Source of the DNA: Colwellia sp.
GTDB lineage: Bacteria; Pseudomonadota; Gammaproteobacteria; Enterobacterales; Alteromonadaceae
Direction: 5' to 3'
Assembly (NCBI GenBank): GCA_022969175.1
Contig: JALJPB010000028.1
Coordinates: 6,984-48,345, forward strand
DNA length: 41,362 nt
In this document: positions 7,974-16,782 of the stretch, piece by piece
Layout of the letters: each line of letters starts with the position of its first letter
Position numbering within the stretch: the first letter of the stretch is position 1
Made by a program: the position numbers and the translations under genes
Notes under the pieces: model-generated
What the model saw: only the letters and a program-made list of their open reading frames with translations
Databases searched by the model: none
Told to the model about the DNA's origin: nothing

Positions 7974-9092
7974 TTAATTTATGAATATTTTTCTTAATGG
8001 TTTAATTGCTAGGACAACAATTAATAGAGCGCAAAATATATTAAACCAGTAGGGCAGGATTGCATGGCTATGCTGCATTTGTTCTGAAATATTAATGGCG
8101 TAATAGTTAAGGTAAAAATCGAGTAAACTGCCAAAAGCAATCGCGCAAACTGAAATTCCTAATAAATAATGAGCAAGCACTTTAGCGCCCATTTCATTTT
8201 TGATAACACCAAGGGTTGATATATTAGTTGCAGGCCCTGCCATCATAAATACTAAAGCCGTGCCCGGGGATAATCCTGCTAAAATAAAGCCTGCTGCAAT
8301 AGGGGTAGATGCAGTGGCACATATATACATAGGGATAGAAATAACTATCATCATCAACATTGCCCCTAAGCCACTACCATAACTTAATAAAAATTCTGGT
8401 GGTAAAAATGTTTTCACTAAAGTAGCGAAAAGTAAGCCAATCGCTAGCCAGATAATTATATCGTCAATAAGTTGAGTCGCGGCGTATTTTACCCCTTGAA
8501 GTGTCTTTTTTAATGGGGAAGGTGCTACAGGGGCATTGGTTACCGCGTTACTCGAACAGCAACTTGTTTTTTCTGCTACCTCAACAACTTTTTGGCTAGA
8601 TTTTTTACTACAGCAAGACTTTATTGGTTTATCGTTTATCGTTGGCTGTTTTATATCGTTACTGTTTTCACTCTCTTTTATTAAAGAAACTAATAAACCG
8701 GTAATTATTGCTGAAAATATTGCCGTTATTGGCCGGTAAATTGCCATGATAGGTCCTAACATCGCATACGATACTGATACTGAGTCAACACCTGTTTCGG
8801 GTGTAGCCACTAAAAATGCGGCTGTGGCTGGTTTTGAAGCACCACTTCTTCTTAATTCTGTTGCCACAGGTATAACGCCACATGAACAAAGTGGTAGCGG
8901 AGCACCAATGAGGGCTGCTTTAATTATACTTTTATAGCCACCACCTAAATGTTTACTTAAAATTTTGGTCGGCACCCAAGCCTTCATTAACCCTGCAATC
9001 AACAAACCTAGCAATAACCAAGGGCTGGCCTCTGCACTAAGCTCAATAAAGTTATTAATTAAATCTCTAATTACATCCATTAATATACTCAT
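7974..9092 (-). CDS. Permease of the SO_0444/ArsP_1 family, probable Cu/Zn (or As) efflux
   Basis: This is a polytopic inner-membrane permease of the PF03773 type. The first half carries the signature PLPLCSCGVIPVA, and the second half has the repeated ATASTPIAAGFILAG / MAGPATN segments. Between the halves is a hydrophilic loop with two adjacent cysteine pairs (KSCCSKKSS and TSCCSSNA), a likely metal-binding site. SO_0444-type members are annotated as Cu/Zn efflux transporters; ArsP members export organoarsenicals. I prefer the ATG at 9092 (MSILMDV); an ATG at 9080 and a TTG at 9134 are alternatives, and none has a strong ribosome site. It sits between ypjD and the divergent ffh, a place where E. 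coli has no extra gene. Confidence 0.85.
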   Translation of the reverse strand: MSILMDVIRDLINNFIELSAEASPWLLLGLLIAGLMKAWVPTKILSKHLGGGYKSIIKAALIGAPLPLCSCGVIPVATELRRSGASKPATAAFLVATPETGVDSVSVSYAMLGPIMAIYRPITAIFSAIITGLLVSLIKESENSNDIKQPTINDKPIKSCCSKKSSQKVVEVAEKTSCCSSNAVTNAPVAPSPLKKTLQGVKYAATQLIDDIIIWLAIGLLFATLVKTFLPPEFLLSYGSGLGAMLMMIVISIPMYICATASTPIAAGFILAGLSPGTALVFMMAGPATNISTLGVIKNEMGAKVLAHYLLGISVCAIAFGSLLDFYLNYYAINISEQMQHSHAILPYWFNIFCALLIVVLAIKPLRKIFIN

Positions 9093-9299
9093 TTTAAAAT
9101 ACTTGAATCTATTGTTCCAGCGTAACAAATTCAAGGCTTATATAAAACATTCAGCTATTGGTTTTGTTGAAAATAAAGGCTGTTATTGGCAATATAAATT
9201 CTAATAAAACACTTTGTTGATATTTTATGCTTTCGCTTATTGTCACGGTGGTTATAATAGAGCTAATTTTTCCGTCAATTTTTTCTTTTAGAGTATTTC

Positions 9300-10688
9300 A
9301 TGTTTGAGAACTTATCCGATCGTTTAACTAAAACGCTAAAGAATATTAGTGGCCGTGGCCGTTTAACCGAAGACAATATTAAAGATACCTTACGTGAAGT
9401 GCGTATGGCATTGCTTGAGGCTGATGTTGCCTTACCCGTTATTCGCGACTTTATTGGTAAAGTTAAAGAGCGCGCCGTAGGAACCGATGTTTCTAAAAGT
9501 TTAACCCCTGGGCAAGTCTTCGTTAAAATTGTGCAATCAGAACTTGAAAGAGCGATGGGTGAGCATAACGAGGGGCTTGATTTAAAAGCGACACCTCCAG
9601 CTATTATCTTAATGGCAGGTTTACAGGGGGCAGGTAAAACAACTACTGTTGCTAAACTTGGTAAGTACTTAACAGAGCGTGAGAAGAAAAAAGTGCTTGT
9701 GGTTAGTGTTGATGTTTACCGCCCGGCGGCAATTAAGCAACTACAAACCTTAGCTGAAGAAGTTAAGGTTGAGTTTTTTGACAGTCATATTGATCAAAAA
9801 CCTTTAGATATAGCATTAGCAGCAATTGATTATGCGAAAAAGAAATTTTTTGATGTCTTGATTGTTGATACTGCCGGTCGTTTACATGTTGACGAAAACA
9901 TGATGAACGAGATTAAAGAGCTTCATGCAGCAATAAACCCAGTAGAAACATTGTTTACTGTTGATGCAATGACAGGTCAAGATGCCGCGAATACTGCGAA
10001 AGCGTTTGGTGAAGCATTACCTTTAACAGGTATTATTTTAACCAAAACTGACGGTGATGCTCGAGGGGGGGCGGCATTATCAATTCGCCATATTACTGGC
10101 AAGCCAATTAAATTTATGGGTGTTGGTGAAAAAACGGATGCTCTAGAAGCTTTTCATCCCGATCGTATTGCTTCACGTATTCTTGGTATGGGTGATGTAT
10201 TATCACTTATTGAAGAAGTAGAGCAAAAAGTCGACAAAAAGAAAGCAGCTAAACTTGCAGCTAAAGTAAAAGGCGGTAAAGGTTTTGATTTAGAAGATTT
10301 TCGTGACCAGCTTGTGCAAATGAAAAGTATGGGTGGCATGATGGGCATGATGAATAAATTGCCAGGCATGGCTAACATGTCAGATAAAATTAAAGATCAA
10401 ATGGATGATAAAATTACTATTCAGATGGAAGCTATTATTAATTCAATGACCCCAGGTGAGCGTCAGCGACCTGATGTTATTAAGGGCTCAAGAAAACGTA
10501 GAATTGCAGCGGGTTCAGGAACTCAGATACAAGACGTTAATAAATTATTAAAACAGTTTGCGCAAATGCAAAAAATGATGAAAAAGATGTCAGGTAAAGG
10601 TGGCATGAAAAAAATGATGCGCAGTATGCAAGGCATGATGCCACCAGGTGGTGGAATGCCGCCAGGCGGCGGAATGTTTGGCCGTTAA
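9300..10688 (+). CDS. ffh: Signal recognition particle protein Ffh (SRP54)
   Basis: Ffh binds 4.5S RNA and signal sequences of nascent inner-membrane proteins and docks them at FtsY. The N and G domains cover residues 1-300, with GLQGAGKTTT (P-loop), DVYRPAAIKQL, DTAGRLHVDE and TKTDGDARGG as the GTPase motifs. The M domain follows, with the methionine-rich signal-binding loop (MKSMGGMMGMMNKLPGM) and the RNA-binding segment PDVIKGSRKRRIAAGSG. The glycine- and methionine-rich C-terminal tail (MMPPGGGMPPGGG) is usual for this group. Its 462 residues match the family. It is followed by its own terminator and precedes the rpsP operon, from which it is separated by nagB. Confidence 0.98.
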   Translation: MFENLSDRLTKTLKNISGRGRLTEDNIKDTLREVRMALLEADVALPVIRDFIGKVKERAVGTDVSKSLTPGQVFVKIVQSELERAMGEHNEGLDLKATPPAIILMAGLQGAGKTTTVAKLGKYLTEREKKKVLVVSVDVYRPAAIKQLQTLAEEVKVEFFDSHIDQKPLDIALAAIDYAKKKFFDVLIVDTAGRLHVDENMMNEIKELHAAINPVETLFTVDAMTGQDAANTAKAFGEALPLTGIILTKTDGDARGGAALSIRHITGKPIKFMGVGEKTDALEAFHPDRIASRILGMGDVLSLIEEVEQKVDKKKAAKLAAKVKGGKGFDLEDFRDQLVQMKSMGGMMGMMNKLPGMANMSDKIKDQMDDKITIQMEAIINSMTPGERQRPDVIKGSRKRRIAAGSGTQIQDVNKLLKQFAQMQKMMKKMSGKGGMKKMMRSMQGMMPPGGGMPPGGGMFGR

Positions 10689-10714
10689 CTTAAAGAGAGT
10701 CTTTTAGTAACTAT

Positions 10715-10738
10715 AAAAGCGCTTAGTGCGCTTTTTTT
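10715..10738 (+). terminator. Rho-independent terminator of ffh
   Basis: A perfect stem AAAGCGC, loop TTAGT, GCGCTTT (10716-10734) continues into a run of seven Ts. It lies 27 bp after the ffh stop codon. Confidence 0.88.
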
Positions 10739-10808
10739 ATTTATTAATATACTTGTGGAGGTCGGGGTAAAATCATTTATTCTGCAAGTCGTCGTAAATA
10801 CCTGACAT

Positions 10809-10875
10809 GCACGGATGTATAAATGCAGTGGAGGCACGGATGCCTGTCGGCTTAACTGTCGCATTCATGCGACAG
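10809..10875. repeat. Interspersed-repeat-like segment with a direct repeat and two hairpins
   Basis: The ffh-nagB gap contains GCACGGATG twice (10809-10817 and 10834-10842), a small hairpin AGGCA/TGCCT (10832-10845) formed around the second copy, and a strong hairpin CTGTCGCAT-TC-ATGCGACAG (10856-10875). It is GC-richer than the surroundings. The form is that of a dispersed non-coding repeat; copy number elsewhere in the genome cannot be seen here. It lacks a T-run, so it is not a standard terminator for nagB. Confidence 0.5.
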
Positions 10876-10959
10876 ATAATTGCGCCATAAACGGCTATAC
10901 CCCTTGTATCATTTAGTAGCTGTATTGTGTATTTGCTTAAAAACTCGGAACGTGAAAAT

Positions 10960-11751
10960 TTAAAGTCCTAAACTTTTCTCAAGTTTTTGATTTTCCCTTT
11001 CTATATGTCTAAAAAACTCTCTATTCTTTAATAATGAAGCGGCAGCTTCATCAATAATAATGACAGCATTAGCATGGAATTGTAATGCCGAAGCTGGACA
11101 CTGAGCAGTAATATACCCTTGAACTGTATCAACAATCGCTTGAGCTTTATTCTCTCCAGTAGCAAGTAAAACTACTTGTTTTGCTTCCAATATAGTACCT
11201 ATACCCATGGTAATAGATAAGTGAGGTTGGCTTTCATTCTCAGCAAAAAAACGGGCATTATCGTCAATTGTCTCTTGGGTTAAGGTTTTAACTCGGGTAC
11301 GAGAGCCTAATGAAGATGAAGGCTCATTGAAGCCAATATGGCCATTACGGCCAATGCCTAGTAACTGAACGTCAATGCCACCACTGTTTTTAATCATTTG
11401 TTCATATTCTTCACAAGCATCTAAAGGATGTTTTGCATCTCCAGATGGTACAGCTGTATTTTTTTTATTAATATCAATATGCTTAAAAAGCTTCTCATTC
11501 ATAAAGTGGCGATAACTTTGAGGGTGATCGCCTGATATGCCGAGATATTCATCTAAGTTAAAACTTTTGACTTGGCTAAATGATAGTTGGTTGCTTTGAT
11601 ATTTTTTAATCAGCTCATTATATAAGGCAACAGGGGTAGACCCTGTTGCTAAGCCTAAAACAGAACTAGGCTTTTTTTGTATTTGTTTAACAAAAATAGC
11701 AGCACCATATTTTGCTACCGCCTCAGCATCTTCAAGTATGACAACTTTCAT
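10960..11751 (-). CDS. nagB: Glucosamine-6-phosphate deaminase
   Basis: NagB converts glucosamine 6-phosphate to fructose 6-phosphate and ammonia, the last step of N-acetylglucosamine catabolism. The protein (263 residues) shows LATGSTP near the N-terminus, the catalytic NLDEYLG (Asp67), and [13 protein letters not shown] with His138 and Glu143. At the position of E. coli Asp141 it has Asn136, as in Gram-positive NagB, so it may differ from the allosteric enteric enzyme. No other amino-sugar genes (nagA, nagK, nagP) are near. Upstream on the minus strand are a TATAAT-like -10 (plus-strand 11830-11835) and an 18-bp palindrome that fits a LacI-family NagR operator. The gene seems to be a single-gene unit controlled with a nag regulon elsewhere. 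Confidence 0.96.
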   Translation of the reverse strand: MKVVILEDAEAVAKYGAAIFVKQIQKKPSSVLGLATGSTPVALYNELIKKYQSNQLSFSQVKSFNLDEYLGISGDHPQSYRHFMNEKLFKHIDINKKNTAVPSGDAKHPLDACEEYEQMIKNSGGIDVQLLGIGRNGHIGFNEPSSSLGSRTRVKTLTQETIDDNARFFAENESQPHLSITMGIGTILEAKQVVLLATGENKAQAIVDTVQGYITAQCPASALQFHANAVIIIDEAAASLLKNREFFRHIERENQKLEKSLGL

Positions 11752-11863
11752 TGAGATAATTTCCCGTAAATTTGATGATAACTAGCAACTTAGGCTGTTG
11801 TCAGTTTTTGATTTAGCTGCTTTATAGGTATTATATAAGCAATGAGAATTAAGATAACATATA

Positions 11864-11881
11864 AATGACAGCGTTGTCATT
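11864..11881. promoter_or_regulatory. Palindromic LacI-family (NagR-like) operator upstream of nagB
   Basis: The 18-bp sequence AATGACAGCGTTGTCATT has seven-base perfect arms around a central CG pair, the hallmark of LacI-family operators. As I recall, the NagR site proposed for Shewanella and related Alteromonadales has the same AATGACA...TGTCATT form. It lies just upstream of the -35 region of the likely nagB promoter (-10 at 11830-11835 on the minus strand), about 115 bp before the start codon. This supports control of nagB by an N-acetylglucosamine repressor. Confidence 0.6.
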
Positions 11882-12011
11882 GATAAATAATCATCATTTA
11901 GTTTTATTGTTTTATGCATTAGTGCCCGACAATAACTCTATACTGACGCTGCCGGCTAAATATTCTGAAAAAGGATTTACATCTTAAGGCAAGGTAATAC
12001 TTGCTATTAAT

Positions 12012-12057
12012 CGTCAAAAGCGTAGAATACGCGAGCTTTTCTGTCACTGTGGTGACG
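12012..12057 (+). promoter_or_regulatory. Two-hairpin leader in the rpsP 5' region
   Basis: Before rpsP there is a bipartite stem AAAAG-CGTA / TACG-CGAG-CTTTT (12016-12040, with a four-base bulge) followed directly by GTCAC-TGTG-GTGAC (12043-12056). The rest of the 353-bp nagB-rpsP gap is plain AT-rich sequence with a possible -10 TATACT near 11939. A structured leader is common for ribosomal protein operons, but I do not recognise this one as a known autoregulatory element. Confidence 0.35.
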
Positions 12058-12104
12058 GAAGTGTCTGGAAAATCCGTTTAACAATTAATTATATAGAGGA
12101 CGAT

Positions 12105-12353
12105 ATGGTTACCATTCGTTTAGCTCGTGGCGGCGCAAAAAAGCGTCCATTCTATCAGGTTGTTGTTGCAGATAGCCGTAACTCTCGCGATGGTCGTTTC
12201 ATCGAAAGAGTTGGTTTCTTCAACCCAACAGCACAAGGTCAAGCAGAGAAATTACGCTTAGACTTAGACCGTATCAACCATTGGGTTGGTCAGGGTGCGA
12301 CAGTATCTGATCGTGTGGCTAAGTTAGTTAAAGATGCTCAAGTAGCAGCTTAA
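12105..12353 (+). CDS. rpsP: 30S ribosomal protein S16
   Basis: This is the small-subunit ribosomal protein bS16 (82 residues), needed for 30S assembly. The N-terminal [20 protein letters not shown] and the [15 protein letters not shown] segment are diagnostic. A good ribosome site (AGAGGA at about 12095) precedes the ATG. It is the first gene of the conserved rpsP-rimM-trmD-rplS operon, 29 bp before rimM. Confidence 0.99.
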   Translation: MVTIRLARGGAKKRPFYQVVVADSRNSRDGRFIERVGFFNPTAQGQAEKLRLDLDRINHWVGQGATVSDRVAKLVKDAQVAA

Positions 12354-12382
12354 TAACTTAGTAGTTGTAGAAGGAGTATTTA

Positions 12383-12910
12383 GTGAGCGAAGAAAATAAA
12401 ATCATCCTAGGCAAAATAGGCGCTGTTTATGGAGTCAAAGGCTGGTTGAAGGTTCATTCATTTACTGATGAAACTGAAGCAATATTAGACTATTTCCCTT
12501 GGTCTTTAAAATTAGGGAATAAAGTTCAATCAGTAGAAATTACCGATTGGCGTAAACATAACAAAGGTTTAATTGTTAAAGCTGCTGGTTTAGATGATCG
12601 AGACGTTGCGCAAGCATTGGTTGGTTCAGAAATACTAGTTAGTGAAGCCGTACTACCTAAACTACCCGAAGGGGAGTTTTATTGGCGCGACTTAATTGGC
12701 ATGAACGTTGTTACTACCAATGGTTACGACCTAGGTACTGTTTCCGACATGATGGAAACAGGCGCTAACGATATACTGGTTGTTAAAGCTAACCCGAATG
12801 ATGGTTTTAGTAAAAAAGAGCGGTTAATCCCTTATCTTTTTGAACAAGTTATTATTTCGGTAGATGCAAACACTAAACAAATTTGTGTTGACTGGGACCC
12901 AGGATTTTAA
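12383..12910 (+). CDS. rimM: Ribosome maturation factor RimM
   Basis: RimM binds S19 and assists maturation of the 30S head domain and 16S rRNA processing. The 175-residue protein has the N-terminal RimM barrel (IILGKIGAVYGVKGWLKVHSF) and the C-terminal PRC-barrel part (FYWRDLIGMNVVTTNGYDLG ... LIPYLFEQVI). The start is GTG with AAGGAG seven to twelve bases upstream. It is the second gene of the operon and is followed by trmD after 3 bp. Confidence 0.98.
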   Translation: MSEENKIILGKIGAVYGVKGWLKVHSFTDETEAILDYFPWSLKLGNKVQSVEITDWRKHNKGLIVKAAGLDDRDVAQALVGSEILVSEAVLPKLPEGEFYWRDLIGMNVVTTNGYDLGTVSDMMETGANDILVVKANPNDGFSKKERLIPYLFEQVIISVDANTKQICVDWDPGF

Positions 12911-12913
12911 TTC

Positions 12914-13753
12914 GTGACTAGCGTCGATTCTTCTAATAAGAAGAGCAAACTTTGGATTGGGGTGATAAGCCTATTTCCTGAAATGTTTGATGCTATTACC
13001 GAATATGGGGTGACAGGCCGAGCGATCCGTAATGGGTTAATTGAGTTTCATAAGTGGAACCCAAGAGACTTTACCCATGATCGACATCGAACCGTTGATG
13101 ACCGTCCTTATGGTGGTGGTCCGGGGATGTTGATGATGGTACAACCGTTACGAGATGCAATTGCACAGGCGCGTAAAGCTGCTGATGCTGATGCTTCTCT
13201 TAATGGTGGTGGGAAAGCGAAGGTCATATATTTGTCTCCTCAGGGACGAAAGTTGGACCAAGCTGGTGTACGTGAATTAGCACAACATGATCGACTAGTA
13301 TTTATTGCTGGAAGATATGAAGGCATTGACGAACGACTAATCGAGTCAGATATTGACGAAGAATGGTCAGTTGGTGATTACGTTTTAAGTGGTGGGGAAC
13401 TGCCAGCAATGAATGTAATTGATGCTGTAGCGCGATTTGTGCCAGGTGTATTAGGACATAAACAATCTGCTGAAGAAGACTCGTTTTCTAACGGTTTATT
13501 GGATTGTCCACATTACACTAGGCCAGAAGTATTTGAAGTTTCTTCGAAAGAAGAGAAATCAGTACCTAAAGTGCTACTCAGTGGTAATCATGAACACATA
13601 AGGCAATGGCGTCAATTTAAGTCTTTAGAAAGAACATGGACTAGACGGCCCGAATTATTAACTAACCTAGCTCTGACTGCGGAGCAGGAAGAAATGCTTA
13701 ATACCATCAAAAGTGGTAAAAAGCACAAACTTGCTGATGCCAGTGAACACTAG
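12914..13753 (+). CDS. trmD: tRNA (guanine-N1)-methyltransferase
   Basis: TrmD methylates G37 of tRNAs reading CUN, CCN and CGG codons with S-adenosylmethionine, preventing +1 frameshifts. The SPOUT knot is visible as [22 protein letters not shown] and [21 protein letters not shown], with the catalytic Asp in the [16 protein letters not shown] segment. The start is GTG; the N-terminus carries about 14 extra polar residues ([13 protein letters not shown]) before the usual [11 protein letters not shown], so a slightly later start would also be consistent. At 279 residues it is a bit longer than the E. coli enzyme (255). It is tightly coupled to rimM and rplS. Confidence 0.98.
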   Translation: MTSVDSSNKKSKLWIGVISLFPEMFDAITEYGVTGRAIRNGLIEFHKWNPRDFTHDRHRTVDDRPYGGGPGMLMMVQPLRDAIAQARKAADADASLNGGGKAKVIYLSPQGRKLDQAGVRELAQHDRLVFIAGRYEGIDERLIESDIDEEWSVGDYVLSGGELPAMNVIDAVARFVPGVLGHKQSAEEDSFSNGLLDCPHYTRPEVFEVSSKEEKSVPKVLLSGNHEHIRQWRQFKSLERTWTRRPELLTNLALTAEQEEMLNTIKSGKKHKLADASEH

Positions 13754-13765
13754 GAAGAAGGTATT

Positions 13766-14119
13766 ATGAGTAAAATTATTGATATGCTCAATAACGAGCA
13801 ATTAAAGAGTGACTTACCAGATTTCGCCCCAGGTGATACGGTAGTTGTTCAAGTTAAAGTAGTTGAAGGCGAGAAAGAACGTTTACAAGCGTTTGAAGGC
13901 GTTATCATTGCTATAAAAAACCGTGGCATACATTCAGCTTTCACTGTTCGTAAAATTTCGAACGGTGTAGGTGTTGAGCGTGTATTCCAGACACATTCTC
14001 CAATCGTTGACTCAATTGTAGTCAAACGTCGCGGTGATGTTCGTCAAGCTAAACTTTATTACTTGCGTGAGCTATCTGGCCGTAAAGCACGTATTAAAGA
14101 GAAATTGGAAAAAAGATAA
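13766..14119 (+). CDS. rplS: 50S ribosomal protein L19
   Basis: This is bL19 (117 residues), at the 30S-50S interface. [32 protein letters not shown] and the basic C-terminus [18 protein letters not shown] are family hallmarks. GAAGG precedes the ATG. It is the last gene of the rpsP operon, with a strong terminator 37 bp downstream. Confidence 0.99.
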   Translation: MSKIIDMLNNEQLKSDLPDFAPGDTVVVQVKVVEGEKERLQAFEGVIIAIKNRGIHSAFTVRKISNGVGVERVFQTHSPIVDSIVVKRRGDVRQAKLYYLRELSGRKARIKEKLEKR

Positions 14120-14156
14120 GTTATCTTTAGTCAGTTTTGTTTAATGCAAGACGTAT

Positions 14157-14192
14157 AAAAAAGCCTGAATAAGTAATTATTCAGGCTTTTTT
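14157..14192 (+). terminator. Rho-independent terminator of the rpsP-rimM-trmD-rplS operon
   Basis: A perfect 16-bp stem (14157-14172 with 14177-14192), core GCCTGAATAA / TTATTCAGGC with loop GTAA, is flanked by six As and six Ts. Confidence 0.92.
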
Positions 14193-14294
14193 GATTTTAT
14201 CAGTTAACTAAAATGCAAATAGAGTTATCTCTGGCGTGTGGAATTCAAACGTCTTAGCTAATTAATTTTTTATTCTTCTCTATATTCTATCGAA

Positions 14295-14327
14295 TGTCAC
14301 AAAACTGTCATACAACTGTCTTATAAT
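14295..14327 (+). promoter_or_regulatory. Pho box and -10 element upstream of pstC
   Basis: Three TGTC(A/T) half-sites stand exactly 11 bp apart (14295, 14306, 14317), within CTGTCATACAACTGTC-type sequence, the direct-repeat form bound by PhoB. A perfect -10 hexamer TATAAT (14322-14327) follows at once, so PhoB would replace the -35 element. The GTG start of pstC is 39 bp further on. This marks the pst operon as phosphate-starvation induced. Confidence 0.85.
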
Positions 14328-14366
14328 TTTCACTGTTATTATTATTTATCATAAAAGGGCTTTTGC

Positions 14367-16646
14367 GTGGCACTAGCAACTAAATCAGCAGGCATACGAC
14401 AGCTTAAAAATTCCTTAGCACAGTGGTTAATTACCCTGGGTGGTATTGGTGTATTATTTACTTTAATACTTATTTTTATGTACTTATTATATGTTATCAA
14501 ACCTATTTTTGATTCAGCTACCGTAGAACCCCTTGCCAATATTAGCATAGAATCTTCAAGTCCTATTTTGGTAACAGGTGTTGATGAGCTAAAAGAGTTG
14601 GCTTACATCATTAATGAACAAGGCGTTATTGATTTTTATCAGTTAAAAGATAATAAGGCGTTTATTGGCAGTGAAGAACATCAGGCTGTTGGTAATAATT
14701 TATTGTCAATAGAGTTATTAGCTGCGAATGAAACTTTAAAACAACTCATCAGCTCAGGTGTCGATCATCAATTGTTATTAACTGAACAAGGTTATGTTCA
14801 TTTAATACGCCCAACCTTTACCGCAAGTTATCAAGATGATTTACGGGAAATTATTCCTCATGTTATTTATCCCTTAGGTGAAGATGTTCTTGTTGTTGAT
14901 GAGCAAGAGCAAATGATTGAAAAACTCGCTTTTATGAAGAATGACGAACAAGCGATGTTTGTTGGCTTTACTCAAGATGGCCGATTAATAAAAACGACTT
15001 TAGTTGCCGAAGATGACTTTAGTTATGACGCTGAATATGAAGCAATTTACCAAGAAATAAACTTCTCGGCGGCAGATGTTGATGACATTTTAATTACTCC
15101 TGATATGGATATGGCATTTGTTCGTAGCGGTAATCAAGTATCGGTTTTTAGTTTAGATGATGAGTACAGTGTTGATCTGAAAGATAAAATAATACCTAAC
15201 TTAGCCAATGATGAGATTATTACCTCAATGGCTTTGCTCTCAGGAGGCTCTTCCTTACTTATTGGCACCAGTGGTGGGGAGGTGAGTCAATGGTTTGAAA
15301 TTTCAACGGTTAATGGCAGAGTGTTTAAGCAAGTACGTACTTTTTCTGCCAGTTCATCTGAAGCTATTAGTCAAATTTATACCGAACAATTTAGGAAAAG
15401 CTTTTATACCATAACCCCGTCAGGTGAAATGGGACTATTCTATACCACCAGTCATGCGGATTTATGGCGTGGGCAATTAATTGATTCGCGTCCTAGTACC
15501 ATGGCTATTGCACCTCGTGCTGATGGTTTAATTTTAATCTCTCCTGTTCAAAGTACAGTGAACAACAATACCTTTAACCTGTTGTTATTTGCTGTTGAAA
15601 ATGAGCATCCAGAAGTTACCTGGCAAGCGTTATGGCAAGAGGTTTGGTATGAAGGTTATCCTGAGCCAGATTATATTTGGCAATCAACCTCTGGTACTGA
15701 TGATTTTGAAGGTAAATTTTCTCTTGTGCCTATTACCTTTGGTACCATGAAAGCGGCTTTTTACGCTATGTTATTTGCGGTGCCTATTGCGCTTACAGCA
15801 GCTATCTATACTGCTTATTTTATGACGCCGGGTTTACGTAAAAAAGTAAAACCAACCATTGAGATGATGGAAGCTTTACCTACCGTTATTTTAGGTTTTT
15901 TAGCTGGGCTTTGGTTAGCTCCTATTATTGAGAATTACTTACCTGCTATTGGGCTCTTACTGATTTTTTTACCGCTCTCTACGCTGCTTACAGCTTTGGC
16001 TTGGCATAACTTACCCAAAGAGTGGAAAAATAAGATCCCAGAAACTTGGGCACCAATACTGTTGATTCCGGTGATGATATTAGCTGCATATAGCGCATTT
16101 TCTTTATCGCCAATACTTGAAAGCTATTTTTTTGGTGGTGACGTCAGACAGTTTATTACTAATGATATAGGTATTAGTTTTGATCAAAGAAATGCCTTAG
16201 TGGTTGGGATCGCTATGGGATTTGCGGTTATTCCAACGATATTCTCGATGGCAGAAGATGCCATCTTTAGTGTGCCTGGGCATTTAACGAGTGGTTCATT
16301 GGCTTTAGGCGCTACCCAATGGCAAACCTTAGTTAAAGTTATTTTATTGACCGCAAGTCCTGGGATTTTTTCTGCGGTAATGATGGGCTTAGGTCGCGCA
16401 GTGGGTGAAACCATGATTGTATTAATGGCGACGGGTAATACGCCAATACTTGATTGGAGTATCTTTCAAGGGATGCGTACTTTAGCGGCTAATATTGCCG
16501 TGGAAATGCCAGAGTCAGAAGTAGGTAGTTCACATTACCGTATTTTGTTTTTAGCCGCATTTGTATTGTTTGTTTTCACCTTTATTTTTAATACTGTTGC
16601 TGAATTTATTCGTCAGCATCTACGAGCTAAATATAGCTCTATGTAG
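14367..16646 (+). CDS. pstC: Phosphate ABC transporter permease PstC, long form
   Basis: One of two membrane subunits of the high-affinity phosphate importer. At 759 residues it is far longer than E. coli PstC (319). One N-terminal membrane helix (about 20-45) is followed by a roughly 400-residue soluble region, expected to be periplasmic, whose repeated strand-like segments suggest a beta-propeller-like domain. The permease core starts at about residue 465 (GTMKAAFYAMLFAVPIALTA) and includes the EAA-type loop GSLALGATQWQTLVKVILL. Start is GTG with AAAGGG upstream; a PhoB box and -10 element precede it. Long PstC forms are usual in marine gammaproteobacteria. It is followed by pstA after 136 bp containing two hairpins. 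Confidence 0.93.
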   Translation: MALATKSAGIRQLKNSLAQWLITLGGIGVLFTLILIFMYLLYVIKPIFDSATVEPLANISIESSSPILVTGVDELKELAYIINEQGVIDFYQLKDNKAFIGSEEHQAVGNNLLSIELLAANETLKQLISSGVDHQLLLTEQGYVHLIRPTFTASYQDDLREIIPHVIYPLGEDVLVVDEQEQMIEKLAFMKNDEQAMFVGFTQDGRLIKTTLVAEDDFSYDAEYEAIYQEINFSAADVDDILITPDMDMAFVRSGNQVSVFSLDDEYSVDLKDKIIPNLANDEIITSMALLSGGSSLLIGTSGGEVSQWFEISTVNGRVFKQVRTFSASSSEAISQIYTEQFRKSFYTITPSGEMGLFYTTSHADLWRGQLIDSRPSTMAIAPRADGLILISPVQSTVNNNTFNLLLFAVENEHPEVTWQALWQEVWYEGYPEPDYIWQSTSGTDDFEGKFSLVPITFGTMKAAFYAMLFAVPIALTAAIYTAYFMTPGLRKKVKPTIEMMEALPTVILGFLAGLWLAPIIENYLPAIGLLLIFLPLSTLLTALAWHNLPKEWKNKIPETWAPILLIPVMILAAYSAFSLSPILESYFFGGDVRQFITNDIGISFDQRNALVVGIAMGFAVIPTIFSMAEDAIFSVPGHLTSGSLALGATQWQTLVKVILLTASPGIFSAVMMGLGRAVGETMIVLMATGNTPILDWSIFQGMRTLAANIAVEMPESEVGSSHYRILFLAAFVLFVFTFIFNTVAEFIRQHLRAKYSSM

Positions 16647-16678
16647 CTAATTAATAAAATAGCGAATATAAATTAGTC

Positions 16679-16748
16679 ATTCCGGTTGTCTTTTAAGCCG
16701 GAATCTATGTGAATCAAAATGAGGCCCTGAATGATATATCTCAGGGGC
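16679..16748. repeat. Two hairpins between pstC and pstA
   Basis: ATTCCGG (16679-16685) pairs with CCGGAAT (16698-16704), and GCCCTGA (16724-16730) pairs with TCAGGGGC (16741-16748, one bulge). Neither is followed by a T-run. They look like extragenic palindromes that may protect or separate the pstC and pstA parts of the message. Confidence 0.5.
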
Positions 16749-16782
16749 ATCATAAAATAATAGATTAGTAAGAGATAATTTT

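Noticed and set aside
16679..16748. Terminator splitting pstC from pstA
   Set aside because: The hairpins have no T-run and the four pst genes are co-directional, so complete termination is unlikely.
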